Positions 52,334-61,052 of a DNA stretch of 64,000 bases are shown here, piece after piece; positions within the stretch are counted from its first letter, which is position 1, and each line of letters opens with the position of its first letter. Source of the DNA: an uncultured Lachnospiraceae bacterium (lineage in GTDB: Bacteria; Bacillota; Clostridia; Lachnospirales; Lachnospiraceae); contig CAKRMH010000001.1 of the NCBI GenBank assembly GCA_934364805.1, positions 62,001-126,000 on the forward strand, in the 5' to 3' direction. The notes beneath the pieces are model-generated. The model did not search any database. It saw only the letters and a list, made by a program, of their open reading frames with translations, and had not been told where the DNA came from. A program made the position numbers and the translations under genes.

Positions 52334-52792
52334 ATGAAAAAACAAGAAGAATTGTTACGTGATCTGAAAGAAATGATAAAGGAGACCAGAAATGGTTCTA
52401 TGAAGTGGAAGATCCTGTGCCAGACCACAGAGTATAATGATGCAGACAAAAAGCCTGTCGTGGAAGAAGATGGTGTGAAATGGCAGGTGGATGAATGCTA
52501 TGTATTATATCAGACAACATATAAAGGAAAAGAATTCCTGATGATCAGTTATGAAATGATCCATAGTACTGCCCAGAATGAGCGAACGACCAATCTGGTC
52601 TTTCTTCCGCCAGCTGGAATCCGGTTCTTTGATGTGTCTGTACTGGTGCCATATGCAGTAGAATGTGATCAGATGCTCGCATATGAGGTACATACGTTGT
52701 GGCAGACACTTCTTGAAGAACATAAGAAGCATCCGGAACTGATAGAACTGGATGGGCAGCCGAGAGAACTTACCATCGAGGACGATAAATAA
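52334..52792 (+). CDS. Conserved hypothetical protein, last gene of the pilus operon
   Basis: This is a 152-residue soluble protein without signal peptide or membrane segment. It is rich in charged residues at both ends and has a central beta-rich part with aromatic residues (YVLYQTTYKGKEFLMISYEM). I do not recognise the family. It follows srtB by four bases, and its likely ribosome site (AAGGAG) lies inside the end of that gene, so it is part of the same transcript. A role linked to surface display is possible but not shown. Confidence 0.75.
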   Translation: MKKQEELLRDLKEMIKETRNGSMKWKILCQTTEYNDADKKPVVEEDGVKWQVDECYVLYQTTYKGKEFLMISYEMIHSTAQNERTTNLVFLPPAGIRFFDVSVLVPYAVECDQMLAYEVHTLWQTLLEEHKKHPELIELDGQPRELTIEDDK

Positions 52793-52802
52793 GAATAGTA
52801 TC

Positions 52803-52834
52803 AAAAGCATGAGGCATCGCTTCATGCTTTTTTT
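52803..52834 (+). terminator. Terminator of the pilus operon
   Basis: AAAAGCATGA and TTCATGCTTTT form a stem with an eight-base loop, followed by further T residues. Confidence 0.88.
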
Positions 52835-53023
52835 ATCAGGACATTAAAATCCGCCTTTTGTCTCCTAATCCTATAAAGAAAAATGTTCCTGGAAAAATGA
52901 ATAAAAATGGCATGCTGAAATTGTATATTATTTTTGGTGCTTATGCACTATAAGAAGGCTATTTATGCTGTATAAAAGTAAAAATATACAAAAATAAGCA
53001 TATAAATTCTCTAAATCCAACAA

Positions 53024-53052
53024 TTGCCGAAAAAACCCGAAAATAATATAAT
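53024..53052 (+). promoter_or_regulatory. Promoter for the amylase gene
   Basis: TTGCCG, a 17-base spacer and consensus TATAAT lie 53 bases before the start codon. The upstream part of the gap (52835-53023) is AT-rich with no gene. Confidence 0.7.
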
Positions 53053-53056
53053 GAAA

Positions 53057-53083
53057 TTACGAAAAACAACGAAAATTTCGTAA
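53057..53083. promoter_or_regulatory. Inverted repeat at the amylase transcription start
   Basis: TTACGAAA and TTTCGTAA frame 11 bases directly after the -10 box. CGAAA units recur five times between 53028 and 53080. This is a candidate operator for a carbohydrate-responsive regulator. Confidence 0.45.
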
Positions 53084-53104
53084 AAGTAAAGGAGAGGGAA
53101 AAGG

Positions 53105-56100
53105 ATGAAAAAGAAACACATTGGCAGACGACTCAGCAGTCTGCTCCTGGCAATTGTGATGATCCTGACGCTGATACCGGGAGTTCCGATCCGGTCAAAT
53201 GCAGAGGGAAGCAATGAAAACGTATCAATTACCATGCATTTTCAATCTGAGGATGCCTGGGAACAGGTTTGTACGAAAATTGCACAAGGTGAATCATGGG
53301 GGGCAATCCCAGGATATGTCTATGCAAACAGCTGGCCGGGAGCCGCAGTTGAGGAAGACAGCCAGAATGCAGGATGGTATAGTTTTACGATCACAATGAA
53401 CGCTGGTGAACAGTTTAACTGTATTTTTAATAATGGAAATAATGGCAAACAGACAGATAATATCTGTTTTACACCAGACAAGTCAGAAACAGAAAAATGG
53501 ATCGTTCAGAAAACGGACAAGACGCAGATCAGTGACAGCGCACCGGCAGGCTGGAAAGCATCAACAAGCAATGCTCCGATCGATCCGAGTGCAAACAGCA
53601 AATTTAAAAGTCCGGTTGTAAACAGTGACAGGACGGTAACATTTCAGCTGGATGCAACTGGTACATATAAGGATGCATCCGATGTCAGACTGATGGGAAC
53701 TGTTGGTGGAACCGACTGGGAAACAGGCCTGCAGATGGAAAAGGATGGAGATGTATTTCGTGTTACGACAGGAGTACAAAATCCTGGTATTTATGAGTAT
53801 AAATTCAAGTGCGGTGCAGATTGGATCACAGATCCGTTGAATGCAGAAATTGCAAATGGTAACAGCAAACTGGTTGTGCCTGGACTTGCCAGCGAATCAA
53901 AGACTGTGAAAGCGGGCGAAAAGACAGCACTTCCTGAAACATTGAAGTTATATGCTGCAGATGGTTCTGTTACAGATGAAACAGTTACCTATCAGCTGAA
54001 AAATTCTGCACTTAGCAAAACAGTAACTTTGGAGGATGGAAACATTCTGGTGCCGGCTGGATCCGGACTGACTCAGGTTGAACTGACAGCGAAAGCAGGA
54101 AGCGAGACTGCAATCGTAACGGTTCAGGTCGTTGAGAAAATGTACACCTACAATATTTATTTTTATGACAGCATTGAGGCACATATGAGCACCGATGCCG
54201 CAGATATCTGGATGTGGGAAAACAATGGCAAAGATCTGCCGGTTGGAAAATTTACAGAACTTGTGACACTGGATGATGGAAACCAGTGGCTGAAGGCAAC
54301 TGTGACAACTTCCGCAACAGACATTGGGTTTATTCCAAGATCTGCTGGCGAATGGAAATGGCAGACTGCAAATTTTGCATATAACAATGAAGAAAAACAG
54401 GATGAAGTCTCCCTTTATGTTGTGAATGGAGATGAAACAGTATATACAAAGCTTCCAGAGATCAAAGAAGCAAGAAAACGTTACGTGGTTGTGGAATATG
54501 ATCGTCCGGCAGGTGATTATGACGGATGGAATATTTATTCCTGGAACAGCGGGTTTGGAAGTGAAACAGAGATCTACTCCCAGGAGATAAACGGAAAACA
54601 CACCATGATCATTCCGGTTAAAGATTCCAAAGCAGATTTTACACTGGGATTCTGTATGAGAAGAACGGAAGAGGATAATGCATGGGCAGAAAAAGATGGT
54701 GGAAACCATGAGGTTGTTGTCCCGGCAGATCAGAATGTGGTCAAAGTAAAATTTGAACAGGGCAAAGGCATTACAGAGACGCTTCCAATGAATAAGGGTT
54801 ACGAGATGAACGGAAACGATAGTGAAATTTCGTTCTTTTATCGGGATGATGTGCTTCTGACAGAAAATAAGGAAAGCAGCCTGAAGGACAAAGTAAAGGT
54901 TGTGATCAATGGCACAGAGCATAAGATGGCCTATGACGAGGAAAATGAGCGTTTTGTATATCAGATGACAGGATGCGAAACAGGAGAATATACTTACTAT
55001 TATATCGTCGATGGAGAAAGAAAGACCGATTCATTTAATGCAAATAAGAAAATCGTTGATGGAGAAGAAGTATCCTATTTTACATTCAAAAAGTTTTCCG
55101 ATCTTTCCATTCATGCAGCTTTGAATGAGACAAAGATGAATTACAATGACAATAATGTATTGTCAGTATCTCTTGCTGGAAAGGATGCAGATGCCTTTGC
55201 AGAAGAGGAAATTGATAACATTACAGCTGATCTTTCAGAACTTGGACTTGGTACAATGCAGATCCATCCGGAATTGATGCAGCTTTCCATATCAGCAGCT
55301 TCAGATACAACCGTTGGAGAGAAAACCATTCCGGTCACTATGACAGATATTTATGGAAATATTTATGACACAACAGCTTCCGTTACAGTGACTGCACGTG
55401 ACAAGGATACCTTTGACTGGGATGAAGCGGTTATTTACATGACCTGTACGGATCGTTTCTTTGATGGTAACACAGAGAATGACAAGGCTTATCATACAAC
55501 CGATGTGTATGATCCAGATGGAAGTCTGAGCTATCATGGCGGTGATTTTGCAGGACTTGAGCAGAAACTGGATTATCTGGATTCTCTTGGTGTGAACACA
55601 ATCTGGATTACTCCAATTGTTGACAATTCAGATACGACAACGACAAAAGACGATGAAACGATTCCTTCTACCGGATATCATGGATACTGGGCAAGCGATT
55701 TTACATCCTTGAATCCACATCTTGGAACAGAAGAGGAATTCCAGTCATTAATTGAAGCGGTACATGCACATGGCATGAAGCTGATGGTTGATGTGGTATT
55801 GAACCATGCAGGATATAATACAGAGGATATGTTTAACAGCGTTCTGGTGGATCAGGATGGAAATGCAGTGCCGATGATCCGGGATTCTTCAAATTCCATT
55901 ACCGGAGATGATGTGTATGCATCATTGGCTGGTCTTCCAGATTTTGTGACCGAAAACAGTGAGGTCAGAGATCAGCTGATCGAATGGCAGACGGACTGGG
56001 TAGAGAAATATGATATTGATTATTATCGTGTGGATACGGTAAAACATGTAGATTCTGTTACCTGGGCAGCATTTAAGAATGCGCTGACAGAGGCGGATGC

Positions 56101-57682
56101 AGATTTCAAAATGATCGGAGAGTATTCCGGAGCCGGATATGCAAGCACAGCAGGTGAGTTAGGAACCGGAAGCATGGATTCCTTACTTGATTTTGATTTT
56201 AATGATGAGGCGCAGAAATTTGTTACCGGAAATTTATCAGAAGTAGAAAGTTTCCTTGAAAAAAGAAATAGTTCCATAAATAATACCGCTACGCTTGGTG
56301 CTTTTTTAAGCAGTCATGATGAAGACAGCCTTGTGGATAAGCTGATCAATGATAGCGGAATGACCGAAGAAGAAGCGTTAAAAGTATTTAAAGTTGCAGC
56401 TTCTTTACAGCTGACATCGAAAGGTCAGGCAGTGATCTATTATGGAGAGGAACTTGGCCAGCATGGACTGGATAATTATCCATATCAGACAAACCGTTAT
56501 GATTTTGACTGGACGGAGGAAGCAAAACAGGAGAAAGACGACAGCAGCATGTTAAGTCATTATAAGAAGCTTCTGTCCATTCGTGAAGCAAATAGTCTGT
56601 TACTGGCAAGAGGAACGAGAACTGATATCCAGACATCAGATGAGGAAGGGTACAGTATTTTTGAACGCAGCTATCAGGGAGATGCATTGACAATTGGACT
56701 AAATATCTCAGATGGTGCGAAGGAAGTCTCATTCCATACCGATTATGCGGCTGGCACAATTTTAAAGGATCTTTATGGCGGAAGCAGTTATACGGTCGAT
56801 AAAGATCAAAACGTTACGGTGACAATACCTTCAGCAGAAAATGGAGGAACCGTAATTCTTTCGAAAGTGACAAGCGAAGCAATTGATCCGACACCAGTTG
56901 TACCGGCTGGAGGAAAGGATACCAAAACAGAAGGAACAAAAGAAGACACAAAAGAAGTAATTCCGACTGTTGTATCAGGAACAAAAACAGAAACAGTAGA
57001 GACAACTGATGCTGCCGGAGGAACAGCTTCTGCAACCGATTGGGATGCAGTAGTTGCAGCAGTCAAAGGAGCAGCAGATGGCGCGACGATCACAGTTGCC
57101 ATGGATGAAAAAGGAGTCCTTTCAAGCCGGGCCATTGAAGCGTTAAAAGGAACCAGCAAAAAATTAATACTTGATATGGGAAATGGAATAAAATGGATCA
57201 TTGATGGTAAAAATATTGAAAAGGTTCCAACAAGCGACATTGATATGAAGGTAACACTAGGAAGTTCTTCCATCCCGGATGCAGTGATCAAAGCATCCGA
57301 CCTTGGAGATCATGTAGAAAAAGTCCTTACCTTCAGCCTGGAGCATGATGGCGAATTTGGATTTATGCCAACGTTGTCTCTTGAAGTTGGAAAAGAGTAT
57401 GCTGGTAAATATGCAAATCTGTTTTATTACAATCCGAAGACTAATAAGCTGGAAGGCAAAACTTCGGTAAAAATTGCAGATGATGGAACTGCAGAGTTCA
57501 CATTCCGTCATGCATCCGATTATCTGATCTCCGTAACTGAGAACGCAGTTATGAGCGAGAATAAGATTGTACCGGACACAGGAGACACACAAAACGGGGA
57601 GGCTTATTTACTTCTGATTGCGTTAGGAGCTGCGGCAATCGCAGCAGCCGGATATCAGAAGAAAAAAGCCGGTATGAGATAA
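53105..57682 (+). CDS. Large wall-anchored GH13 amylase with several starch-binding modules
   Basis: This is a 1525-residue secreted glycoside hydrolase. The signal peptide is about 1-33. N-terminal modules include a CBM25/26-like starch-binding module (about 38-145), a CBM48-like module (about 165-265), two pullulanase-associated type modules (about 345-550) and a further beta-sandwich domain. The GH13 catalytic barrel (about 775-1170) has DVVLNH at 896-901, nucleophile Asp977 in YRVDTVKH, acid/base Glu1006 and Asp1072 in SHDED. A Cna-like C-terminal domain and the wall-sorting signal VPDTG at 1489-1493 follow, with a hydrophobic segment and basic tail. It should degrade starch or pullulan at the cell surface. 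Exact bond specificity is uncertain. Confidence 0.9.
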   Translation: MKKKHIGRRLSSLLLAIVMILTLIPGVPIRSNAEGSNENVSITMHFQSEDAWEQVCTKIAQGESWGAIPGYVYANSWPGAAVEEDSQNAGWYSFTITMNAGEQFNCIFNNGNNGKQTDNICFTPDKSETEKWIVQKTDKTQISDSAPAGWKASTSNAPIDPSANSKFKSPVVNSDRTVTFQLDATGTYKDASDVRLMGTVGGTDWETGLQMEKDGDVFRVTTGVQNPGIYEYKFKCGADWITDPLNAEIANGNSKLVVPGLASESKTVKAGEKTALPETLKLYAADGSVTDETVTYQLKNSALSKTVTLEDGNILVPAGSGLTQVELTAKAGSETAIVTVQVVEKMYTYNIYFYDSIEAHMSTDAADIWMWENNGKDLPVGKFTELVTLDDGNQWLKATVTTSATDIGFIPRSAGEWKWQTANFAYNNEEKQDEVSLYVVNGDETVYTKLPEIKEARKRYVVVEYDRPAGDYDGWNIYSWNSGFGSETEIYSQEINGKHTMIIPVKDSKADFTLGFCMRRTEEDNAWAEKDGGNHEVVVPADQNVVKVKFEQGKGITETLPMNKGYEMNGNDSEISFFYRDDVLLTENKESSLKDKVKVVINGTEHKMAYDEENERFVYQMTGCETGEYTYYYIVDGERKTDSFNANKKIVDGEEVSYFTFKKFSDLSIHAALNETKMNYNDNNVLSVSLAGKDADAFAEEEIDNITADLSELGLGTMQIHPELMQLSISAASDTTVGEKTIPVTMTDIYGNIYDTTASVTVTARDKDTFDWDEAVIYMTCTDRFFDGNTENDKAYHTTDVYDPDGSLSYHGGDFAGLEQKLDYLDSLGVNTIWITPIVDNSDTTTTKDDETIPSTGYHGYWASDFTSLNPHLGTEEEFQSLIEAVHAHGMKLMVDVVLNHAGYNTEDMFNSVLVDQDGNAVPMIRDSSNSITGDDVYASLAGLPDFVTENSEVRDQLIEWQTDWVEKYDIDYYRVDTVKHVDSVTWAAFKNALTEADADFKMIGEYSGAGYASTAGELGTGSMDSLLDFDFNDEAQKFVTGNLSEVESFLEKRNSSINNTATLGAFLSSHDEDSLVDKLINDSGMTEEEALKVFKVAASLQLTSKGQAVIYYGEELGQHGLDNYPYQTNRYDFDWTEEAKQEKDDSSMLSHYKKLLSIREANSLLLARGTRTDIQTSDEEGYSIFERSYQGDALTIGLNISDGAKEVSFHTDYAAGTILKDLYGGSSYTVDKDQNVTVTIPSAENGGTVILSKVTSEAIDPTPVVPAGGKDTKTEGTKEDTKEVIPTVVSGTKTETVETTDAAGGTASATDWDAVVAAVKGAADGATITVAMDEKGVLSSRAIEALKGTSKKLILDMGNGIKWIIDGKNIEKVPTSDIDMKVTLGSSSIPDAVIKASDLGDHVEKVLTFSLEHDGEFGFMPTLSLEVGKEYAGKYANLFYYNPKTNKLEGKTSVKIADDGTAEFTFRHASDYLISVTENAVMSENKIVPDTGDTQNGEAYLLLIALGAAAIAAAGYQKKKAGMR

Positions 57683-57715
57683 TGTTTAATAACATCTTTT
57701 TGATTCCTACCTAAT

Positions 57716-57763
57716 AAATAGCGGAAGCGCTGGGAAAGTATCCCGGCGCTTCTGCTATTTTTA
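57716..57763 (+). terminator. Terminator after the amylase gene
   Basis: AAATAGCGGAAGCGCTGGGA and TCCCGGCGCTTCTGCTATTT form a 20-base-arm stem with few mismatches and a T-rich end. Confidence 0.93.
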
Positions 57764-57834
57764 TACGATAGGAACACTCCGTGTGCTGTGTTATTCTTTG
57801 GGCAGATTATACAAAAATGGGAAACGCAATTTGT

Positions 57835-57876
57835 AAACTTAGTTTCTTGAAATGTGTATAGAAAGCATGGTAAAAT
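57835..57876 (+). promoter_or_regulatory. Putative tetR promoter and operator
   Basis: TTGAAA (57847-57852), an 18-base spacer and TAAAAT (57871-57876) form a weak promoter. AAACTTAGTTT at 57835-57845, next to the -35 box, is a short palindrome that the TetR-type protein might bind. Confidence 0.4.
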
Positions 57877-57935
57877 ATAGGAAACGGAAAAATGATAATG
57901 AGTTTTTTGACAACAGCAGTCAGTAAGGAGGAAAT

Positions 57936-58499
57936 ATGGAGCAGAGGAAAAAAATATTGGATGCAACACTCCGGGTGTTTAACCGGAAAGGATTGAAATT
58001 TACAATGGACGATATCGCTGCCGAGTTATCCATGAGTAAAAAGACGATCTATACAGTTTTTCATAATAAAGAAACTTTATTTTTTCAGATGGTAGATTAT
58101 TGCTTTGACAGTATAAAGGAAGGTGAACAGGCGATTTTGACGGATACTTCGTTAAAAACGGTGGATAAGATCCGGAAAATACTTGGGGTTCTTCCAGAAG
58201 GGTATAAGGATATCGATTTTCGCAATCTTTATCAGCTGAAAGACAAATATCCGAAAATATATCATAAAGTAGAGGAACGATTAGAGACCGGATGGGAAAA
58301 TACAATTGCTCTCTTTCAGCAGGCAATGGAGGAAGGCGAAATCCGGCCGGTGAACATTATCGTGATCAAAACAATGTTAGAAGCAACGATTGAACAGTTT
58401 TTTCAAAGAGATGTGCTTATTACAAATGGCATTTCCTATGGGGATGCACTGCAGGAAACGGTAGATATCATCGTTGATGGTATAGTAAGCAGAGGATAA
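57936..58499 (+). CDS. TetR-family transcriptional regulator
   Basis: This is a 187-residue regulator with an N-terminal helix-turn-helix (KKILDATLRVFNRKG, then FTMDDIAAELSMSKKTIYTVF) and a helical C-terminal ligand-binding domain of no recognised subtype. AAGGAGGAAAT precedes the start. It lies 45 bases before a GH2 gene in the same direction and is probably the local repressor of the sugar operon, possibly also acting on itself. The inducer cannot be predicted. Confidence 0.9.
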   Translation: MEQRKKILDATLRVFNRKGLKFTMDDIAAELSMSKKTIYTVFHNKETLFFQMVDYCFDSIKEGEQAILTDTSLKTVDKIRKILGVLPEGYKDIDFRNLYQLKDKYPKIYHKVEERLETGWENTIALFQQAMEEGEIRPVNIIVIKTMLEATIEQFFQRDVLITNGISYGDALQETVDIIVDGIVSRG

Positions 58500-58544
58500 A
58501 TTAAATGAGAAATTAATAAATGGACGATAGACGGAGGCGATAGG

Positions 58545-61007
58545 ATGAGCCGTACATATTTAAATGACAGCTGGTACTTTTCTACGGAATATAAGGATGC
58601 GATGATACAGTCCGATTACGATGAAAGCAGTATGGAGAGCATCAGGCTTCCACATACCTGCAGGGAAGTACCATTTCATTATTTTGATGAACAGATGTAT
58701 CAGATGGTCTGTGGTTACCGCCGAAGCATTTTTGCCCCAGAGACCTGGCGTGATAAATCGGTTGTATTGACATTCGAGGGTGTCGCCCATAGTGCGCAGA
58801 TCTTTATCAATGGAGAACTGGTGAAGGAGCATTATTGTGGGTATACGGCATGTTCGGTAGAAATTGGAGAGCAGCTGAATTATGGACAGAACAATCAACT
58901 GACGGTCAGGGTGAACAGCAGAGAAGATCAGAACATTCCGCCATTTGGCTTTGTGATTGATTATATGACATTTGGTGGAATCTACAGGGATGTTTATCTG
59001 GATGTAAGGGAAAAAGAATATGTGGAAGACATCTTTGTGAAGACGATTTTGCCACCGGGGTTGAAAAGTCATCCAAATAGGAAAGCAGTGGAATACTATC
59101 CGGCAAAGATCGTTTCTCTGATACAGATCCATTCTGACGATATACAGGATCCGGGCAAAGAACCTTTGTATATCCGCCAGAAACTTTTGAAAAGGGGCAA
59201 TGAGGAGATTGCGCTCGGGGAGACAGAAATCTCCGGACATGAAGTAGAGCTTGAAGAGTCTGTAGCAGACATTCTTTTGTGGGAACTGGATGCTCCATGC
59301 CTGTATGAACTGAAAACGGAACTGGTCCGTTCGGGTAAGGTGATCGATACGAGAGTGGATACATTTGGATTCCGTAAAGTGGAATTTGAAACAGATGGGT
59401 TTTACTTAAATGGAAATAAAGTAAAAATCCGTGGATTAAACAGACATCAGTCGTATCCATATGTTGGCTATGCAATGCCGGAATCTATGCAGAAGCAGGA
59501 TGCCGAGATACTGAAACGGGAACTTGGATGTAATGCTGTACGGACGTCCCATTATCCGCAGTCGCAGTATTTCATCGAACGATGTGATGAGATCGGATTG
59601 CTTGTATTTATGGAGATTCCGGGATGGCAGCATATTGGCGATGAAAACTGGAAAAAACAGGCCATACAGAATGTGAAAGATATGATCTGTCAATATCGGA
59701 ATCATCCTTCCATTATTCTGTGGGGCGTACGGATCAATGAATCCAGGGATGATGATGAATTTTATATACGAACGAATGAAGCTGCACATGAGCTGGATGA
59801 TTCGAGACCGACCGGCGGGGTGCGTGCACATAAGAAAAGTCATTTATTTGAGGATGTGTATACATACAATGATTTTTCACATGATGGGAAGGCTCCTGGA
59901 TGTGAGCCGAAGAAGAACATTACCAGTGACCGGAGTAAACCGTATCTGATCTCAGAATACAATGGACATATGTATCCGACGAAGGCGTTTGATGATGAAG
60001 AACAACGGAGAGAACATGCGCTCCGGCATGCAAGAGTACTGGATGCCGTGGCCGGGCAGAAAGATATTGCAGGATGCTTTGGATGGTGCATGTTTGACTA
60101 TAATACGCACAAAGACTTTGGGAGCGGAGACCGTATCTGCTATCACGGTGTTATGGATATGTTCCGGAATCCGAAAATGGCTGCATATGTTTATGCCTGT
60201 GAAGCGGAAACGGGAGACACTGTACTGGAATTAAGCTCTTCTATGGACATTGGAGAGCATCCGGGCTGCAACCGGGGAGCTACTTATATTTTTTCGAATG
60301 CAGACAGTGTGAAAATGTATAAGAATGACCATTTTATAAAAGAGTATACGAGAAAGGATTCTCCATTTCAGAATCTGAAACATGGTCCGATACTTATTGA
60401 CGATTTTATCGGAGATGAGATCAAAAAAAATGGCAATTTCACAGAAAAACAGGCAGAAGAAATTAAATCAGCACTTAATTATACTGCTTTGCATGGATAT
60501 GGACATTATCCGATGCGGATTATGAAGATTGCATTGAAAGCACTTCTTTTTTATCATATGAAGCCGGAAGATGCAGTAACGCTTTACAACAGTTATGTAG
60601 GGGACTGGGGTGGAAGCAGCACGATCTATCGTTTTGAAGCGATAAAGGATGGGAGAATCGCGAAAACGATCATCAAAAAGCCAATGACTGCTTATCATAT
60701 GGAGCTTGCGGTTTCTTCCAGGGAATTGTGCGAACAAAGAAGTTATGATGTGGCAGAAGTAAGAATTGTGATGAGAGATGAAAATGGCAATCAGCTGTTT
60801 TATTTTGAAGACCCCGTGCTTGCAGAGACCGAGGGACCGATCGACGTGATCGGGCCGGAAATTGTTCCCGTGAGGGGAGGAATGACTGGAATTTATGTAA
60901 AAAGCCTTGGTGAATCCGGAAAAGCTGCATTGACATTACGATGTCTGGGCACAGACCCGGTCCGGATCGGATTTGAAGTGATCTGTCCAAAGGATAGTGA
61001 AGGATAA
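58545..61007 (+). CDS. Glycoside hydrolase family 2 enzyme
   Basis: This is an 820-residue GH2 enzyme without signal peptide, so cytoplasmic. The order is a sugar-binding jelly-roll domain (about 1-150), an immunoglobulin-like domain (about 155-275), and a catalytic barrel (about 280-560) with RGLNRHQSYPYVGYAM, HYPQS, the acid/base Glu399 in WGVRINES and the nucleophile Glu471 in LISEYNGHMYP. A C-terminal beta-rich part of about 240 residues follows. Family members act as beta-galactosidase, beta-glucuronidase or beta-mannosidase. I cannot decide which. The symporter two genes on probably brings in its substrate. Confidence 0.88.
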   Translation: MSRTYLNDSWYFSTEYKDAMIQSDYDESSMESIRLPHTCREVPFHYFDEQMYQMVCGYRRSIFAPETWRDKSVVLTFEGVAHSAQIFINGELVKEHYCGYTACSVEIGEQLNYGQNNQLTVRVNSREDQNIPPFGFVIDYMTFGGIYRDVYLDVREKEYVEDIFVKTILPPGLKSHPNRKAVEYYPAKIVSLIQIHSDDIQDPGKEPLYIRQKLLKRGNEEIALGETEISGHEVELEESVADILLWELDAPCLYELKTELVRSGKVIDTRVDTFGFRKVEFETDGFYLNGNKVKIRGLNRHQSYPYVGYAMPESMQKQDAEILKRELGCNAVRTSHYPQSQYFIERCDEIGLLVFMEIPGWQHIGDENWKKQAIQNVKDMICQYRNHPSIILWGVRINESRDDDEFYIRTNEAAHELDDSRPTGGVRAHKKSHLFEDVYTYNDFSHDGKAPGCEPKKNITSDRSKPYLISEYNGHMYPTKAFDDEEQRREHALRHARVLDAVAGQKDIAGCFGWCMFDYNTHKDFGSGDRICYHGVMDMFRNPKMAAYVYACEAETGDTVLELSSSMDIGEHPGCNRGATYIFSNADSVKMYKNDHFIKEYTRKDSPFQNLKHGPILIDDFIGDEIKKNGNFTEKQAEEIKSALNYTALHGYGHYPMRIMKIALKALLFYHMKPEDAVTLYNSYVGDWGGSSTIYRFEAIKDGRIAKTIIKKPMTAYHMELAVSSRELCEQRSYDVAEVRIVMRDENGNQLFYFEDPVLAETEGPIDVIGPEIVPVRGGMTGIYVKSLGESGKAALTLRCLGTDPVRIGFEVICPKDSEG

Positions 61008-61052
61008 TTTTTGAGGGAAAATTATTTGATGTAAATGATGAAGGAGTATAAC

